From: JBIKIW01 sp044361365
GTDB lineage: Bacteria; Patescibacteriota; JACMRA01
DNA: 15,179 bases
Assembly (NCBI GenBank): GCA_044361365.1
Contig: JBIKIW010000032.1
Span: 1-15,179 of the forward strand
Reading direction: 5' to 3'
Shown in pieces: positions 1-8,252 of the stretch. A program made the position numbers and the translations under genes. Numbering within the stretch: position 1 is the first letter of the stretch; every line of letters begins with the position of its first letter. The notes under the pieces are model-generated. The model ran no database searches, was not told the origin of the DNA, and saw nothing but the letters and a program-made list of their open reading frames with translations.

Positions 1-1
1 G

Positions 2-745
2 AGGGGTGGCACCGTAGGTGACGGGGTGGACTATTTTACAACCAAATATGATTTTGGAAGTGACGGGGTGGAATCCAACACAGCACCAAAATCCACCTCC
101 CCCTCCTTACAGTCGGGTACTCCTCAAAGAGGAGAATTGGGCTTGGTAGAATACGAGTGGAAGACTTTGGGAGAGGTTGGAGAATTTAAATACGGTTTTA
201 CTGATAAAGCTTTAGATGAAGGAAACACGAGATTTGTGAGAATAACTGATATAAACGGAAACGGAAAGCTTATTGCAGAAGATAGTAAATATATAAATTT
301 GAATGAAGCTAACAAGGATTACTTACTTCAAAAAGGTGATGTTTTAATGGCTAGGACTGGTGCAACTTTTGGCAAAACAATGTTGTTTAATGAGGATTAC
401 TCATCAATTTATGCGTCATTTCTTATCAGATTAAGGTTTGAAAGAAGTCTTATTTTACCAAACTTTTACTGGCATTTTGCACAGAGTAATTTGTATTGGG
501 AACAAGCAAATAAGCTTGTTGGTGGAGGAGCACAACCACAATTTAATGCAAATGTTTTGAAGCTTGTAAAAATCCCCATTCCTCCTCTCCTCGAGCAAGA
601 ACGAATCGTAAGCATTTTAGATAAATTTGATGCCTTGGTAAACGACATTTCTATCGGTCTTCCAGCCGAACTCAAAGCTCGCAGAAAGCAGTATGAATAT
701 TATCGCAATCAACTTTTAAGTTTTAGGGAATATGCCAGCAAATAA
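2..745 (+). CDS. hsdS: Type I restriction specificity subunit HsdS, C-terminal part (5' end outside window)
   Basis: This is the DNA-recognition subunit of a type I restriction-modification enzyme. The frame is open to the left edge, so the GTG at 26 is probably not the true start and the first target-recognition domain lies outside. What remains is a GC-rich linker (to about residue 40 counted from 26), then one recognition domain starting at EYEWKTLGEVGEFKYG, then the C-terminal conserved region with IPIPPLLEQERIVSILDKF and the hallmark ELKARRKQYEYYRNQLLSF. Those two motifs are typical of HsdS and form the helical spacer that contacts HsdM. The stop overlaps the next gene by 14 bases, suggesting translational coupling. 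The linker looks unlike HsdS and is made of short repeats, so it may be inserted sequence. Family call is sure; whether the missing half is intact cannot be seen. Confidence 0.93.
   Translation, partial: RGGTVGDGVDYFTTKYDFGSDGVESNTAPKSTSPSLQSGTPQRGELGLVEYEWKTLGEVGEFKYGFTDKALDEGNTRFVRITDINGNGKLIAEDSKYINLNEANKDYLLQKGDVLMARTGATFGKTMLFNEDYSSIYASFLIRLRFERSLILPNFYWHFAQSNLYWEQANKLVGGGAQPQFNANVLKLVKIPIPPLLEQERIVSILDKFDALVNDISIGLPAELKARRKQYEYYRNQLLSFREYASK
18..72. repeat. 13-bp direct repeat pair in the hsdS linker
   Basis: The sequence gtgacggggtgga occurs at 18-30 and again at 60-72. The copies are 42 bases apart, exactly 14 codons, so both are read in the same frame and encode GDGV. A related GC-rich stretch (gaggggtgg) opens the window. 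The surrounding genes are far more AT-rich, so this looks like a small repetitive insertion between the recognition domains. Confidence 0.7.
120..134. repeat. Perfect short hairpin inside the hsdS linker
   Basis: CTCCTC-AAA-GAGGAG is a perfect 6-bp inverted repeat with a 3-base loop. It lies in the GC-rich linker just before the recognition domain begins. It has no following T-run, so it is not a rho-independent terminator. It belongs to the same foreign-looking patch as the direct repeats upstream. Confidence 0.55.
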
Positions 746-1847
746 TTTTGAAAACTTTGAAACAATCGAAAGTGTAGCAAATAAAATAAAAATTGAGCTA
801 GACTTAACTTCTAATTCTAATAAGACAAGAGTTATTGCATTATTCGCATTTAATGCTACTGGAAAAACAAGACTATCAAATATTATTAACAATGGAAAAC
901 AAGAAGAAGAGGAAATTGAAAAGGATATAAAAGTACTATGCTATAATTCATATTTCGAAGATATTTTTTTCTGGGATAATGAAAATAATATACTTACTTT
1001 TAGTCCAGATCATTGGATTATTAAACTAATAATCGAGCAAGGTTTGGAAAATAAAATTTTTGATACATTTAATGATATAGTAAGCTCTAAAATTGAACCA
1101 CTTTTTGACTTTGAAAGTGGCAAAGCTACATTTAATTTTGCTTCTGGAGATAGCAACAGTACATCCAATATTAAAATCTCAAGAGGTGAAGAAAGTATGC
1201 TAATATGGTCAATTTTTTATACAATTTTAAAAGAAGCAATTGATACTCTAAATTCCAATGAGGCTGACAGATCTACTCCAATATTTAATTCTTTAAAACA
1301 TATAATAATTGATGATCCAATATCTTCTATTGACGACACAAAAATAATTAAAATGGCTGTTAAGCTGACAGCTTTGATCGGCTCATATCAAAAAGATCAA
1401 ATTAAAATTTTGATTACAACACATCATGCTTTATTCTATAATGTTATAGTAAATTCGCTAAAAAACAGCAAACAAGTAACTTTTAAGCCTTACTTACTAT
1501 CAAAAGCGGATTATACTTTTAGTTTATCACACCAAGGCGATTCTCCATTTGCCTACCATTTAACCTTAAAAGACATAATAAAAACAGCAATTGATGAAGA
1601 AAGTATTGAAAAATACCACTATAATTTATTTAGAAATCTTTTAGAAAAAACAGCTAACTTCTTGGGCTACAATGATTGGAGAGACTGTTTAGATAGTGAT
1701 AATAAAGAAGAATTTGCAAGAATTTTAAATCTGTACAGCCATAGTAAATTATCAGATTTGGAGGCAACTCAAATTTCGTATGATGATAAGAATTTATTTA
1801 CAAATGTGTTTAATAATTTTATAGAAAAATACAATTGGAGTAAATAG
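732..1847 (+). CDS. prrC: PrrC-like anticodon nuclease (ABC-type NTPase plus tRNA-cleaving domain)
   Basis: Probable suicide anticodon nuclease that stays silent in complex with the type I enzyme and cuts a tRNA anticodon loop when restriction is blocked; the E. coli relative cuts tRNA-Lys. Visible from N to C: P-loop AFNATGKT (39-46), CYNSYFEDIFFWDN (70-83), ABC signature-like SRGEES (150-155), Walker B HIIIDDP (190-196) and H-loop TTHH (229-232). The C-terminal domain carries R301, E305 and H337. Their spacing (4 and 32) equals that of PrrC Arg320-Glu324-His356, from memory of the literature. Length 371 compares with 396 for E. coli PrrC. The gene sits between hsdS and hsdR, the same place as prrC in EcoprrI. 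The ATG overlaps the hsdS end by 14 bases, with AGGGA just upstream. The P-loop starts with Ala39 rather than Gly and has NAT where NGT is expected. The tRNA target is unproven. Confidence 0.85.
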   Translation: MPANNFENFETIESVANKIKIELDLTSNSNKTRVIALFAFNATGKTRLSNIINNGKQEEEEIEKDIKVLCYNSYFEDIFFWDNENNILTFSPDHWIIKLIIEQGLENKIFDTFNDIVSSKIEPLFDFESGKATFNFASGDSNSTSNIKISRGEESMLIWSIFYTILKEAIDTLNSNEADRSTPIFNSLKHIIIDDPISSIDDTKIIKMAVKLTALIGSYQKDQIKILITTHHALFYNVIVNSLKNSKQVTFKPYLLSKADYTFSLSHQGDSPFAYHLTLKDIIKTAIDEESIEKYHYNLFRNLLEKTANFLGYNDWRDCLDSDNKEEFARILNLYSHSKLSDLEATQISYDDKNLFTNVFNNFIEKYNWSK

Positions 1848-1988
1848 CCAAACCAAATGAAAACTCTTCTTATTTATATAACAACCTTTACAACATATCA
1901 GTAAAATGGGATTTTGATTATATATCATCAGTTGTATATCAGTGAAACAAACATTCGCCGATATTCTAAGTTAAAATCAATTCATAAT

Positions 1989-4900
1989 ATGCCATCTAAC
2001 TCAAATCTAAATCTAGTCGCTCAAAATACTCTAAGCACTGTCGTTTCAGAATACATTTTTGATAACAAACGTGAAGCAAGCTACCAAAGTGAGCTTGATC
2101 TTGAAAAGGCTTTTATTCGCCAACTTGAAGCACAGGCTTATGAATATTTAAAAATTACAACCGAAGCCGATTTGGTAGCAAATTTACGGACACAACTGGA
2201 AAAATTGAATAGTGTAAAGTTTAGCGATGAAGAGTGGAAGAGGTTTTTTGAAAGTGAGCTAGCCAACCCAAATCAAAGTATCGCAGAAAAAACTGCTACC
2301 ATACAAGAAGACTATATCAAAAACTTTATACGAGATGACGGTACTACCAAAAATATTTATCTAATCAAAAAAGATCATATTCACTACAATACTTTGCAAG
2401 TCATCAATCAATACACTACCGAAGATGGACAACGCTCAAACAGATATGATGTGACTGTGCTGGTAAATGGTTTACCTTTGGTGCATATCGAGCTAAAACG
2501 TCGTGGTGTAGCTATCTCAGAAGCTTTTAATCAGATTGATAGATACCAACGAGAGAGTTTTTGGGCATCTAGTGGGCTTTTTGAGTATGTTCAGCTTTTT
2601 ATAATTTCCAACGGCACTCATACCAAATACTACAGCAATACAACACGTTTTGGGCATCTCAAAGAGTCAGGTCAAAATACTACTAAAAATCCGAAAAAAA
2701 CTAGCCACAGCTTTGAATTTACTAGCTGGTGGGCAGATAGCACCAATCGTCCAGTTACCGATTTGATGGATTTTGCCAAGACTTTTTTTGCTAAACACAC
2801 CCTTTTAAATATTCTGACAAAATACTGTGTTTTTACAACTGATAGACTTTTATTAGTCATGCGACCGTACCAGATAGTTGCTACCGAAAAGATTTTAAAT
2901 CGGATTGAAACTAGCACAAATTACAAAAAACTGGGTTCAGTAGAGGCTGGCGGCTATGTTTGGCATACTACAGGCTCAGGTAAAACTCTAACCAGTTTTA
3001 AAACAGCTCAACTAGCCAGTAAGCTACCTTTTGTGGATAAAGTTTTGTTTGTGGTGGACAGGAAAGACTTGGATTATCAAACCATGAAAGAATATGATAA
3101 ATTTGAAAAAGGCGCCGCCAATAGTAATTCTAGTACTTCAGTACTTAAGAAACAGCTTGAAGACCCAAGTACTAAAATAATTATCACCACCATTCAAAAA
3201 CTAGATCGTTTCATTTCTAAAAATAAAGGTCACACTATTTTTGACGGCCACATGGTGTTGATTTTTGATGAGTGCCACCGTTCTCAGTTTGGAGACATGC
3301 ACGCTAGCATAACCAAAGCTTTTAAAAATTATCACATTTTTGGATTTACTGGCACACCGATTTTTGCCCTAAATAGCTCTTCTGGAGGTAAAGCTGATCT
3401 AAAAACTACCGAACAAGCTTTTGGTGAAAAATTACACACTTACACTATTGTAAACGCCATCGCCGATAAAAATGTACTGCCGTTTAAGGTGGATTATGTT
3501 TCTACAGTCAAAGAAGCCGAAAATATTGAGGATAAAAAAGTAAGTGACATTGATCGAGAAAGAGTGTTAGCCGCTCCAGAGCGTTTGGAAAATATAGTAA
3601 AATATATACGAGAACATTTTGACGACAAAACTAAGCGTAACACTTTTTACAAAATAAAAGATCGTCGGCTTGGTGGATTTAATTCCATTTTTGCTGTATC
3701 CTCAATTGATGTTGCAAAAAAATATTATTTGGAATTTAAAAAGCAGCTAGCTGTAGTCCCAAGCGATCAAAATCTTAAAGTTGCTACCATTTTTAGTTTT
3801 GGTGTAAATGAAGCAGAAAATGATGGGGTAATGGATGAAAACTCAGAAGATACAAGTGGTTTAGATATAAGTTCCAGAGATTTTCTTGAGAGTGCGATCG
3901 CAGATTATAATACCATGTTTGGTACTTCTTACGATACTTCGGCTGATAAATTTCAAAATTATTACAAAGATGTAAGTCTGAGGGTTAAAAATCGAGAAAT
4001 TGATATTTTAATTGTGGTAAATATGTTTTTGACTGGTTTTGATGCCACTACTTTAAACACATTATGGGTAGACAAAAATCTGCGTTTGCACGGTCTTTTA
4101 CAAGCATTTTCTAGGACTAATCGTATTTTAAACAGTGTCAAAGCCTTTGGAAATATTGTGTGTTTTCGAAATTTGGAAAGTGCTACCAACGAATCGATTT
4201 CTCTTTTTGGAGACAAGGAAGCTGGCGGAATTGTACTTTTAAAAGCTTATTCAGACTACTACAAAGGTTATAAAGATGAGGGAAAAGAGGTGCGAGGTTA
4301 TGAAAGTATGGTCACCGAACTACTAGAAAAATTTCCTATAAGCGTACATATTTTTGACATAGGCGAACAAGCCCAAAAAGAATTTGTAAAGTTATTTGGA
4401 GCTATTTTAAGAGTCAAAAACATCCTTTTCGCTTTTGATGAGTTCAAAGGTAACGAAATTTTATCTGATCGAGATGCCCTAGACTATCACAGTAAATATA
4501 TTGATTTGTATAAAGAGTTTAGAAAAAATTCCAAAGTTGAAAAAGAGAACGTAAATGATGATTTGGTTTTTGAAATGGAGCTTATTAAGCAGGTGGAAAT
4601 TAACATTGACTATATAATTGAACTAATTAGGCAATATCATCAAAGCCACAATAAAGACAAAGAAGTATTAATTGATATTAATAAGGCTATAGATTCAAGC
4701 TTGGAGCTCAGAAACAAAAAAGATTTAATCAATCAATTTATCTCAAATCTTGATATACAAGCCGATGTGGATAAAGATTGGCACCAGTTTGTGAAAATCA
4801 AGAAATTGGAAGAATTGGATCAGATTATTGATAGTGAAAATTTGGATCGCGAGGCTACCTACAAGTTTATCAACAATGCTTTTCGTGATGGATTAATAAC

Positions 4901-5054
4901 AACTACAGGTACTGCCATCTCAAAAGTTATGCCACCTGTATCACTTTTTTCACCGACTCAAGAAAGAACAAAAAAGAGAGAAAGTGTACTTACTAAGCTT
5001 ACAAACTTTTTTGATAAATTTTTCGATATTTCTGGAAGAGAATTTGATTCTTAA
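1989..5054 (+). CDS. hsdR: Type I restriction endonuclease motor subunit HsdR
   Basis: ATP-driven translocase and nuclease subunit of the type I enzyme. I chose the ATG at 1989 (1021 aa); an in-frame TTG at 1914 would add 25 residues with no HsdR character. From the ATG, the N-terminal PD-(D/E)xK nuclease has D154, E168 and K170 (RYDV, HIELKRRG). The 14 and 2 residue spacings are those of EcoR124I D151/E165/K167. The SF2 helicase core follows: RPYQ, Walker A HTTGSGKT (326-333), DECH (427-430), FGFTGTP (452-458), then LTGFDATTLNTLWVDK and LLQAFSRTNRI for motifs V and VI. A helical C-terminal region of about 300 residues is intact. Length matches the roughly 1040 residues of type IC HsdR. It follows the anticodon nuclease by 141 bases and may have its own weak promoter. 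I see no frameshift or missing motif. Confidence 0.97.
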   Translation: MPSNSNLNLVAQNTLSTVVSEYIFDNKREASYQSELDLEKAFIRQLEAQAYEYLKITTEADLVANLRTQLEKLNSVKFSDEEWKRFFESELANPNQSIAEKTATIQEDYIKNFIRDDGTTKNIYLIKKDHIHYNTLQVINQYTTEDGQRSNRYDVTVLVNGLPLVHIELKRRGVAISEAFNQIDRYQRESFWASSGLFEYVQLFIISNGTHTKYYSNTTRFGHLKESGQNTTKNPKKTSHSFEFTSWWADSTNRPVTDLMDFAKTFFAKHTLLNILTKYCVFTTDRLLLVMRPYQIVATEKILNRIETSTNYKKLGSVEAGGYVWHTTGSGKTLTSFKTAQLASKLPFVDKVLFVVDRKDLDYQTMKEYDKFEKGAANSNSSTSVLKKQLEDPSTKIIITTIQKLDRFISKNKGHTIFDGHMVLIFDECHRSQFGDMHASITKAFKNYHIFGFTGTPIFALNSSSGGKADLKTTEQAFGEKLHTYTIVNAIADKNVLPFKVDYVSTVKEAENIEDKKVSDIDRERVLAAPERLENIVKYIREHFDDKTKRNTFYKIKDRRLGGFNSIFAVSSIDVAKKYYLEFKKQLAVVPSDQNLKVATIFSFGVNEAENDGVMDENSEDTSGLDISSRDFLESAIADYNTMFGTSYDTSADKFQNYYKDVSLRVKNREIDILIVVNMFLTGFDATTLNTLWVDKNLRLHGLLQAFSRTNRILNSVKAFGNIVCFRNLESATNESISLFGDKEAGGIVLLKAYSDYYKGYKDEGKEVRGYESMVTELLEKFPISVHIFDIGEQAQKEFVKLFGAILRVKNILFAFDEFKGNEILSDRDALDYHSKYIDLYKEFRKNSKVEKENVNDDLVFEMELIKQVEINIDYIIELIRQYHQSHNKDKEVLIDINKAIDSSLELRNKKDLINQFISNLDIQADVDKDWHQFVKIKKLEELDQIIDSENLDREATYKFINNAFRDGLITTTGTAISKVMPPVSLFSPTQERTKKRESVLTKLTNFFDKFFDISGREFDS

Positions 5055-5211
5055 AAAAATATGGGAGAATAAAAATTTTAGGTTGCTAGCGTGTGTTTCT
5101 AAAACTAAAAGTGCTTACCAAAAAAGTGCTGAGTTAATTTTATTTGAAAACATATATACTTATATAAATGCTAAATTACCCCCTTTTGCAGCTTTATTTA
5201 CCCCAAATTCT

Positions 5212-6105
5212 CTAATACGAAACACCCGTCTGCTGCTGCGACACTTCCCATAGTTTTTTAGCTAGCTCCTCGCTATGAGATAGTTTGTTTGACTGTACTT
5301 TTATAGGGTAGCCCCTTATTCCAAACCAGCCCTCTGGACCAAAAAAATCACCAGGTTTAGCATCCACATCAAAAGCTGCTCGCAAAGTTGGTAAAGTTCC
5401 CATTTCTACCTTTTGAGCAAAAATATTTCCCAAAAATTCGGTAATTCCCGAGTATCTATCTAGTTCAGTTTTAGTCCAGCCAGGGTGACAAGCAGTCACG
5501 AGCGGGTGACCATCTTGGCATTTTTTGGCTAGTTCATAAGTAAAGTACAAATTAGCTATTTTACTATCAGCATAGGCTTTGGTAGTATGATAATCTCTAG
5601 TCTCCCAGTTGATATCAGCAAAATCTATATTGCCTTGTAAATGTGCAAAGCTAGAAGTAGAGACTATTTTTGAATTTGGGGTTTTCTTCAGAAGATCAAA
5701 AAGTAAACCAGTCAGAGCGAACGGTCCAAAGTGATTGGTTCCCATCTGTATCTCAAAGCCATCTTCGGTTTTAGAATAGGGACAAGCCATTACCCCTGCG
5801 TTGTTGATTAGAATATCTAGCTTATCGTAAGCTTTTGAAAAGTCGGTAGCAAAAGTTTTTATAGAATTTAGACTACCCAAGTCTAGCTGTCGTATATCCA
5901 ATTTAGCATCAGGAAATTCTACTTTTATTTCACTTGCTACTGTTTCAGCTTTTTTGATGTTTCGTACAGCCATTATTATAGTAGCGTTTTTACCAGCCAG
6001 TACCTTTGTAGCCTGCTTACCAAGTCCACTGGTGGCACCTGTGATAATAATTATTTTACCAGTTTGGTCGGGTATATTTTGAGCAGTCCAGTTTGATTGT
6101 TTCAT
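5212..6105 (-). CDS. Short-chain dehydrogenase/reductase, retinol dehydrogenase-like
   Basis: NAD(P)-dependent oxidoreductase of the classical SDR superfamily, closest in layout to the retinol dehydrogenase/WWOX-like group; the substrate is unknown. I start at the ATG at 6105 (297 aa), because an in-frame TTG at 6177 adds a tail unlike the family and would overlap a likely promoter. From that Met, the cofactor site is TGATSGLG (22-29), then NNAG (101-104), catalytic Ser in VSTSS (148-152), and YxxxK at Y178/K182. ACHPGWTKTEL follows, the usual PG motif after the active site. No signal peptide or membrane segment is seen. It converges with hsdR, 157 bases away, and lies downstream of the first 2TM gene. 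Confidence 0.92.
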   Translation of the reverse strand: MKQSNWTAQNIPDQTGKIIIITGATSGLGKQATKVLAGKNATIIMAVRNIKKAETVASEIKVEFPDAKLDIRQLDLGSLNSIKTFATDFSKAYDKLDILINNAGVMACPYSKTEDGFEIQMGTNHFGPFALTGLLFDLLKKTPNSKIVSTSSFAHLQGNIDFADINWETRDYHTTKAYADSKIANLYFTYELAKKCQDGHPLVTACHPGWTKTELDRYSGITEFLGNIFAQKVEMGTLPTLRAAFDVDAKPGDFFGPEGWFGIRGYPIKVQSNKLSHSEELAKKLWEVSQQQTGVSY

Positions 6106-6147
6106 AGGTATTTTATTTACTAAGTATGTGCTTGTGTCTAGTGTATA

Positions 6148-6177
6148 ATTATATTTTTTTGAAAAAGTTTTAAACAA
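6148..6177 (-). promoter_or_regulatory. Possible sigma70 promoter for the SDR gene
   Basis: On the - strand a perfect TATAAT (6148-6153) is preceded, 18 bases upstream, by TTGTTT (6172-6177). Transcription would begin near 6141, giving a leader of about 36 bases before the ATG at 6105. If real, this supports the ATG over the upstream TTG start. The -35 box is poor, and in AT-rich DNA a TATAAT can arise by chance. Confidence 0.35.
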
Positions 6178-6189
6178 TATCTTAATAAA

Positions 6190-6468
6190 TTACCTCTTTT
6201 TCATCACCTCATCAATCTTCTCTTCCTCCCATTTTTGGTACAACTGCGATGTTGGTCCGTAGATAGATATTGCTTCAAACATCAAGCCAAGACCCCAACC
6301 AAAAATTACCCAAAAAGACCAATCCCAGAGACCGTCAGGTAAAATATCGATTCCAAGAAGTAGTAGATTTACTAAAATGTAGATGATTGAATTGATGTAA
6401 AAATTGCGAGTTTTAATTACTTGTGTTTTAGCTTGTTCGCGGGTTATTTGTGAAGTTTTTTGAGACAT
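6190..6468 (-). CDS. 2TM domain membrane protein, copy 1
   Basis: A 92-residue protein with the 2TM-domain layout: a charged N-terminus, one hydrophobic helix (about 25-41, NSIIYILVNLLLLGIDIL), a short WDWSFW turn, a second helix (about 48-68, FWVIFGWGLGLMFEAISIY), and a charged tail WEEEKIDEVMKKR. Both ends should face the cytoplasm. The molecular role of this family is not established; it sometimes accompanies sensor or regulator domains. The protein is about two-thirds identical, without gaps, to the one encoded at 13273-13560, and stretches of the DNA are nearly identical. The ATG has no Shine-Dalgarno. It lies 35 bases after the VOC gene and is probably co-transcribed with it. Confidence 0.85.
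   Translation of the reverse strand: MSQKTSQITREQAKTQVIKTRNFYINSIIYILVNLLLLGIDILPDGLWDWSFWVIFGWGLGLMFEAISIYGPTSQLYQKWEEEKIDEVMKKR
6395..6423. repeat. 29-bp block shared with the second 2TM gene
   Basis: The 29 bases here are identical to those at 13487-13515, in the same orientation and 7,092 bases apart. A second stretch near 6272-6300 is almost identical to 13364-13392 at the same offset. These are the best-kept parts of the duplicated 2TM genes. They form a direct repeat around 7 kb of DNA, through which recombination could delete or duplicate that segment. Confidence 0.85.
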
Positions 6469-6503
6469 AATTTAGATTGATTTGAAAATATTTGTATTAT
6501 TAA

Positions 6504-6893
6504 TTAGGTAATCATCTCATATGCAATTAGATTGTAGCCATTAGGGTCTTTGAACAAGCATTCTATTGCACCCCAGTGGTTTTCTTTAATGCTGGTGATA
6601 ACTTCACCTCCTACGTTTTTTACAGTTTCCATAAATGTGACTATATCATCCACTTCAAAATAAAACAAAACACATTGCCCTCTTGATTTTGAAAGAGTGA
6701 GTGAAAAATACTCTGGAAAAGGTTCTGATTCTGAGTTGATAATATGTAAACTATGACCACATAAATTAACAACACATTTGTCGTTTTCAATTTGTTCAAT
6801 AACTGCGCCTAGTTTAAAATAAAAATCATAGGTTTTAGAAATATTATCTGAGTATAGTACTAAAAAGGCTGAATCTGTTTTAATTTGAGACAT
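6504..6893 (-). CDS. VOC superfamily (glyoxalase/bleomycin resistance fold) protein
   Basis: A 129-residue single-unit VOC protein, the usual length for small glyoxalase-like or antibiotic-binding proteins, which work as dimers. The N-terminal half has the pattern SDNISKTYDFYFKLGA (15-30), the strand-helix opening of a beta-alpha-beta-beta-beta module. The C-terminal half has FYFEVDDI and ends with ECLFKDPNGYNLIAYE (111-126), the typical terminal strand motif with a glutamate that can bind metal. H50 and E126 are possible ligands, but a full metal set is not obvious. The substrate cannot be told; glyoxal, fosfomycin and bleomycin roles are all unsupported. It sits between a VanZ-like membrane gene and the 2TM gene on the same strand. 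Confidence 0.82.
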   Translation of the reverse strand: MSQIKTDSAFLVLYSDNISKTYDFYFKLGAVIEQIENDKCVVNLCGHSLHIINSESEPFPEYFSLTLSKSRGQCVLFYFEVDDIVTFMETVKNVGGEVITSIKENHWGAIECLFKDPNGYNLIAYEMIT

Positions 6894-6943
6894 AAATATA
6901 ATTTGTTGTTTTAAAGTTTATTGAAAAGATTGGTGTAATAATT

Positions 6944-7342
6944 TCAGTATTTTTCTTCATAATTTTCTTTATATTTGGCTGGTGTCATAGTCCATATTAT
7001 TTGGAAAACAATAGCCCCAATAAGTGTCCAAAGTACGTCATTCCAATCAAATTTACCTCTTTTTGTTGTTGTCTGTAAAAACTCCCAAGATACAAGTCCT
7101 GTTACTGAAACGAGGTTTGCAGTGATGTGTTTCTTTTGGTTTAACCATTTGCTTGTCTGATTCAGTTGCGGGAATATAATAACAAACAAAGCTGGTATCC
7201 CAATGCTTGGAAAAAAATTAGGAGCAATTCCCAATAAATATATTAATGTTAAGTTTCCGCCTGTGTAATTTGGTCTAATAGTGTCTTGCACTAGTTGATA
7301 TGCAATAAAGCAAAATGCAAACAATTCCAACCAATAATACAT
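6944..7342 (-). CDS. VanZ-like small integral membrane protein
   Basis: A 132-residue membrane protein with about four hydrophobic segments (roughly 3-20, 32-58, 76-88 and 101-120). The third and fourth carry the pattern SWEFLQ, nine residues, then FDWNDVLWTLIGA (85-110). This resembles the E-x2-Q ... R/K-x-FDWxDxxxNxxG signature of VanZ-like proteins. VanZ lowers teicoplanin sensitivity in enterococci, but most family members have no known role. The N-terminal half does not match classical VanZ, so this may be a separate family sharing the motif. It ends in TGA and is followed after 50 bases by the VOC gene. The start ATG at 7342 has no Shine-Dalgarno. Confidence 0.65.
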   Translation of the reverse strand: MYYWLELFAFCFIAYQLVQDTIRPNYTGGNLTLIYLLGIAPNFFPSIGIPALFVIIFPQLNQTSKWLNQKKHITANLVSVTGLVSWEFLQTTTKRGKFDWNDVLWTLIGAIVFQIIWTMTPAKYKENYEEKY

Positions 7343-7431
7343 GGTATTAGGTGATTTAATTACTTTTTTAGTTGTAGCTATTTCAGACGTGAAAAATGAG
7401 TTTTAAAATTTGGAAAAAATAGTATGAAAAT

Positions 7432-8247
7432 TTAATTAAAAGATTGGCTCATATATTCTATTAAGTCATTTAAAAATAAGACTGGGCATTCTATGTACGG
7501 GGTGTGTCCAATCTGGTATTTTATCAGCTTGTAGTTTGAAAATTTTTCTATCGCCTGTTTATTTCTACTAAATTGAACAAACTTATCGTCCATCCCCCAA
7601 GTAAATAAAACTGGACAATTTACTGTACTTATAATTGGTCTTAAATCCTCACTATCTAGTTTAAAACTGGTCCACACTTCCACCAGTAGCGGTGCTATAC
7701 TGTAACATTCTTGGATTATTTCGTTTCTTCTCTCTGAAGCTGTTTTACTGGTTAAAACTTTGTGATAGTAATTGGAAAAAGATTTTTTAAAATTCGGCTT
7801 TTTTTGAACACCCTGCTTGAAAAAATGTATCATATAATCCAAAAACGGTCTAAAAAATAACCCTCTTTTATCTAGTCCAGCAGGGTTACTCAGAGATAAC
7901 ATTTTTATATTAGGATTGTTTGAAGCCAATCTGATAGCTACGGCACCACCGATTGAATTTCCAATTACAATAATATTTTTCAAATCTAACTTTTCAATAA
8001 ATTTAGCAGTGATTTGGTATAAATATGTAGCTGAAATAGCCTCTTTTGCACTTCCAGAATTTCCATGATTAGGAAAATCTATAGAAATTACTCTAAAATT
8101 GTTTAGTTGTAGTCCATAAATTGAGTTAAAATCTTTGGAGCTGTGTCCTAGGGCGTGTAAACATAGCAAAATCTGACCACCACCTTCATCCTTGTAGGCG
8201 ATTTTCAAACCTTCTATATCGACTGATTTGTTTGCTATTGAGAACAT
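7432..8247 (-). CDS. Alpha/beta hydrolase
   Basis: A complete 271-residue alpha/beta-hydrolase fold enzyme. The oxyanion-hole motif is LHALGHS (30-36), the nucleophile elbow is G96-N97-S98-I99-G100, the acid is D220 in FTWGMDD, and the catalytic histidine is H248 in QIGHTPYIE. A helical cap spans roughly 125-195 between strands 6 and 7. There is no signal peptide, so it should act in the cytoplasm. The substrate cannot be assigned; esterase, lactonase or C-C hydrolase roles are all possible. A remnant resembling a hydrolase C-terminus lies immediately upstream on the same strand. The gene is followed after 89 bases by the VanZ-like gene. Confidence 0.9.
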   Translation of the reverse strand: MFSIANKSVDIEGLKIAYKDEGGGQILLCLHALGHSSKDFNSIYGLQLNNFRVISIDFPNHGNSGSAKEAISATYLYQITAKFIEKLDLKNIIVIGNSIGGAVAIRLASNNPNIKMLSLSNPAGLDKRGLFFRPFLDYMIHFFKQGVQKKPNFKKSFSNYYHKVLTSKTASERRNEIIQECYSIAPLLVEVWTSFKLDSEDLRPIISTVNCPVLFTWGMDDKFVQFSRNKQAIEKFSNYKLIKYQIGHTPYIECPVLFLNDLIEYMSQSFN

Positions 8248-8252
8248 AATTT

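Noticed and set aside
1858..1905. A 15-codon frame before hsdR that could be a leader peptide
   Set aside because: There is no ribosome site, no run of regulatory codons and no attenuator hairpin after it.
1914..1988. A TTG start extending HsdR by 25 residues
   Set aside because: The added residues have no HsdR similarity, and the ATG at 1989 places the nuclease residues almost exactly at the positions known from EcoR124I.
5055..5211. A bidirectional terminator between hsdR and the convergent SDR gene
   Set aside because: I found only direct repeats of agtgct and weak AT palindromes; no stable stem followed by a T-run in either direction.
4984..5253. An 89-codon + strand frame spanning the hsdR end
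   Set aside because: It begins inside hsdR in another frame and crosses into the convergent SDR gene; nothing in it resembles a protein family.
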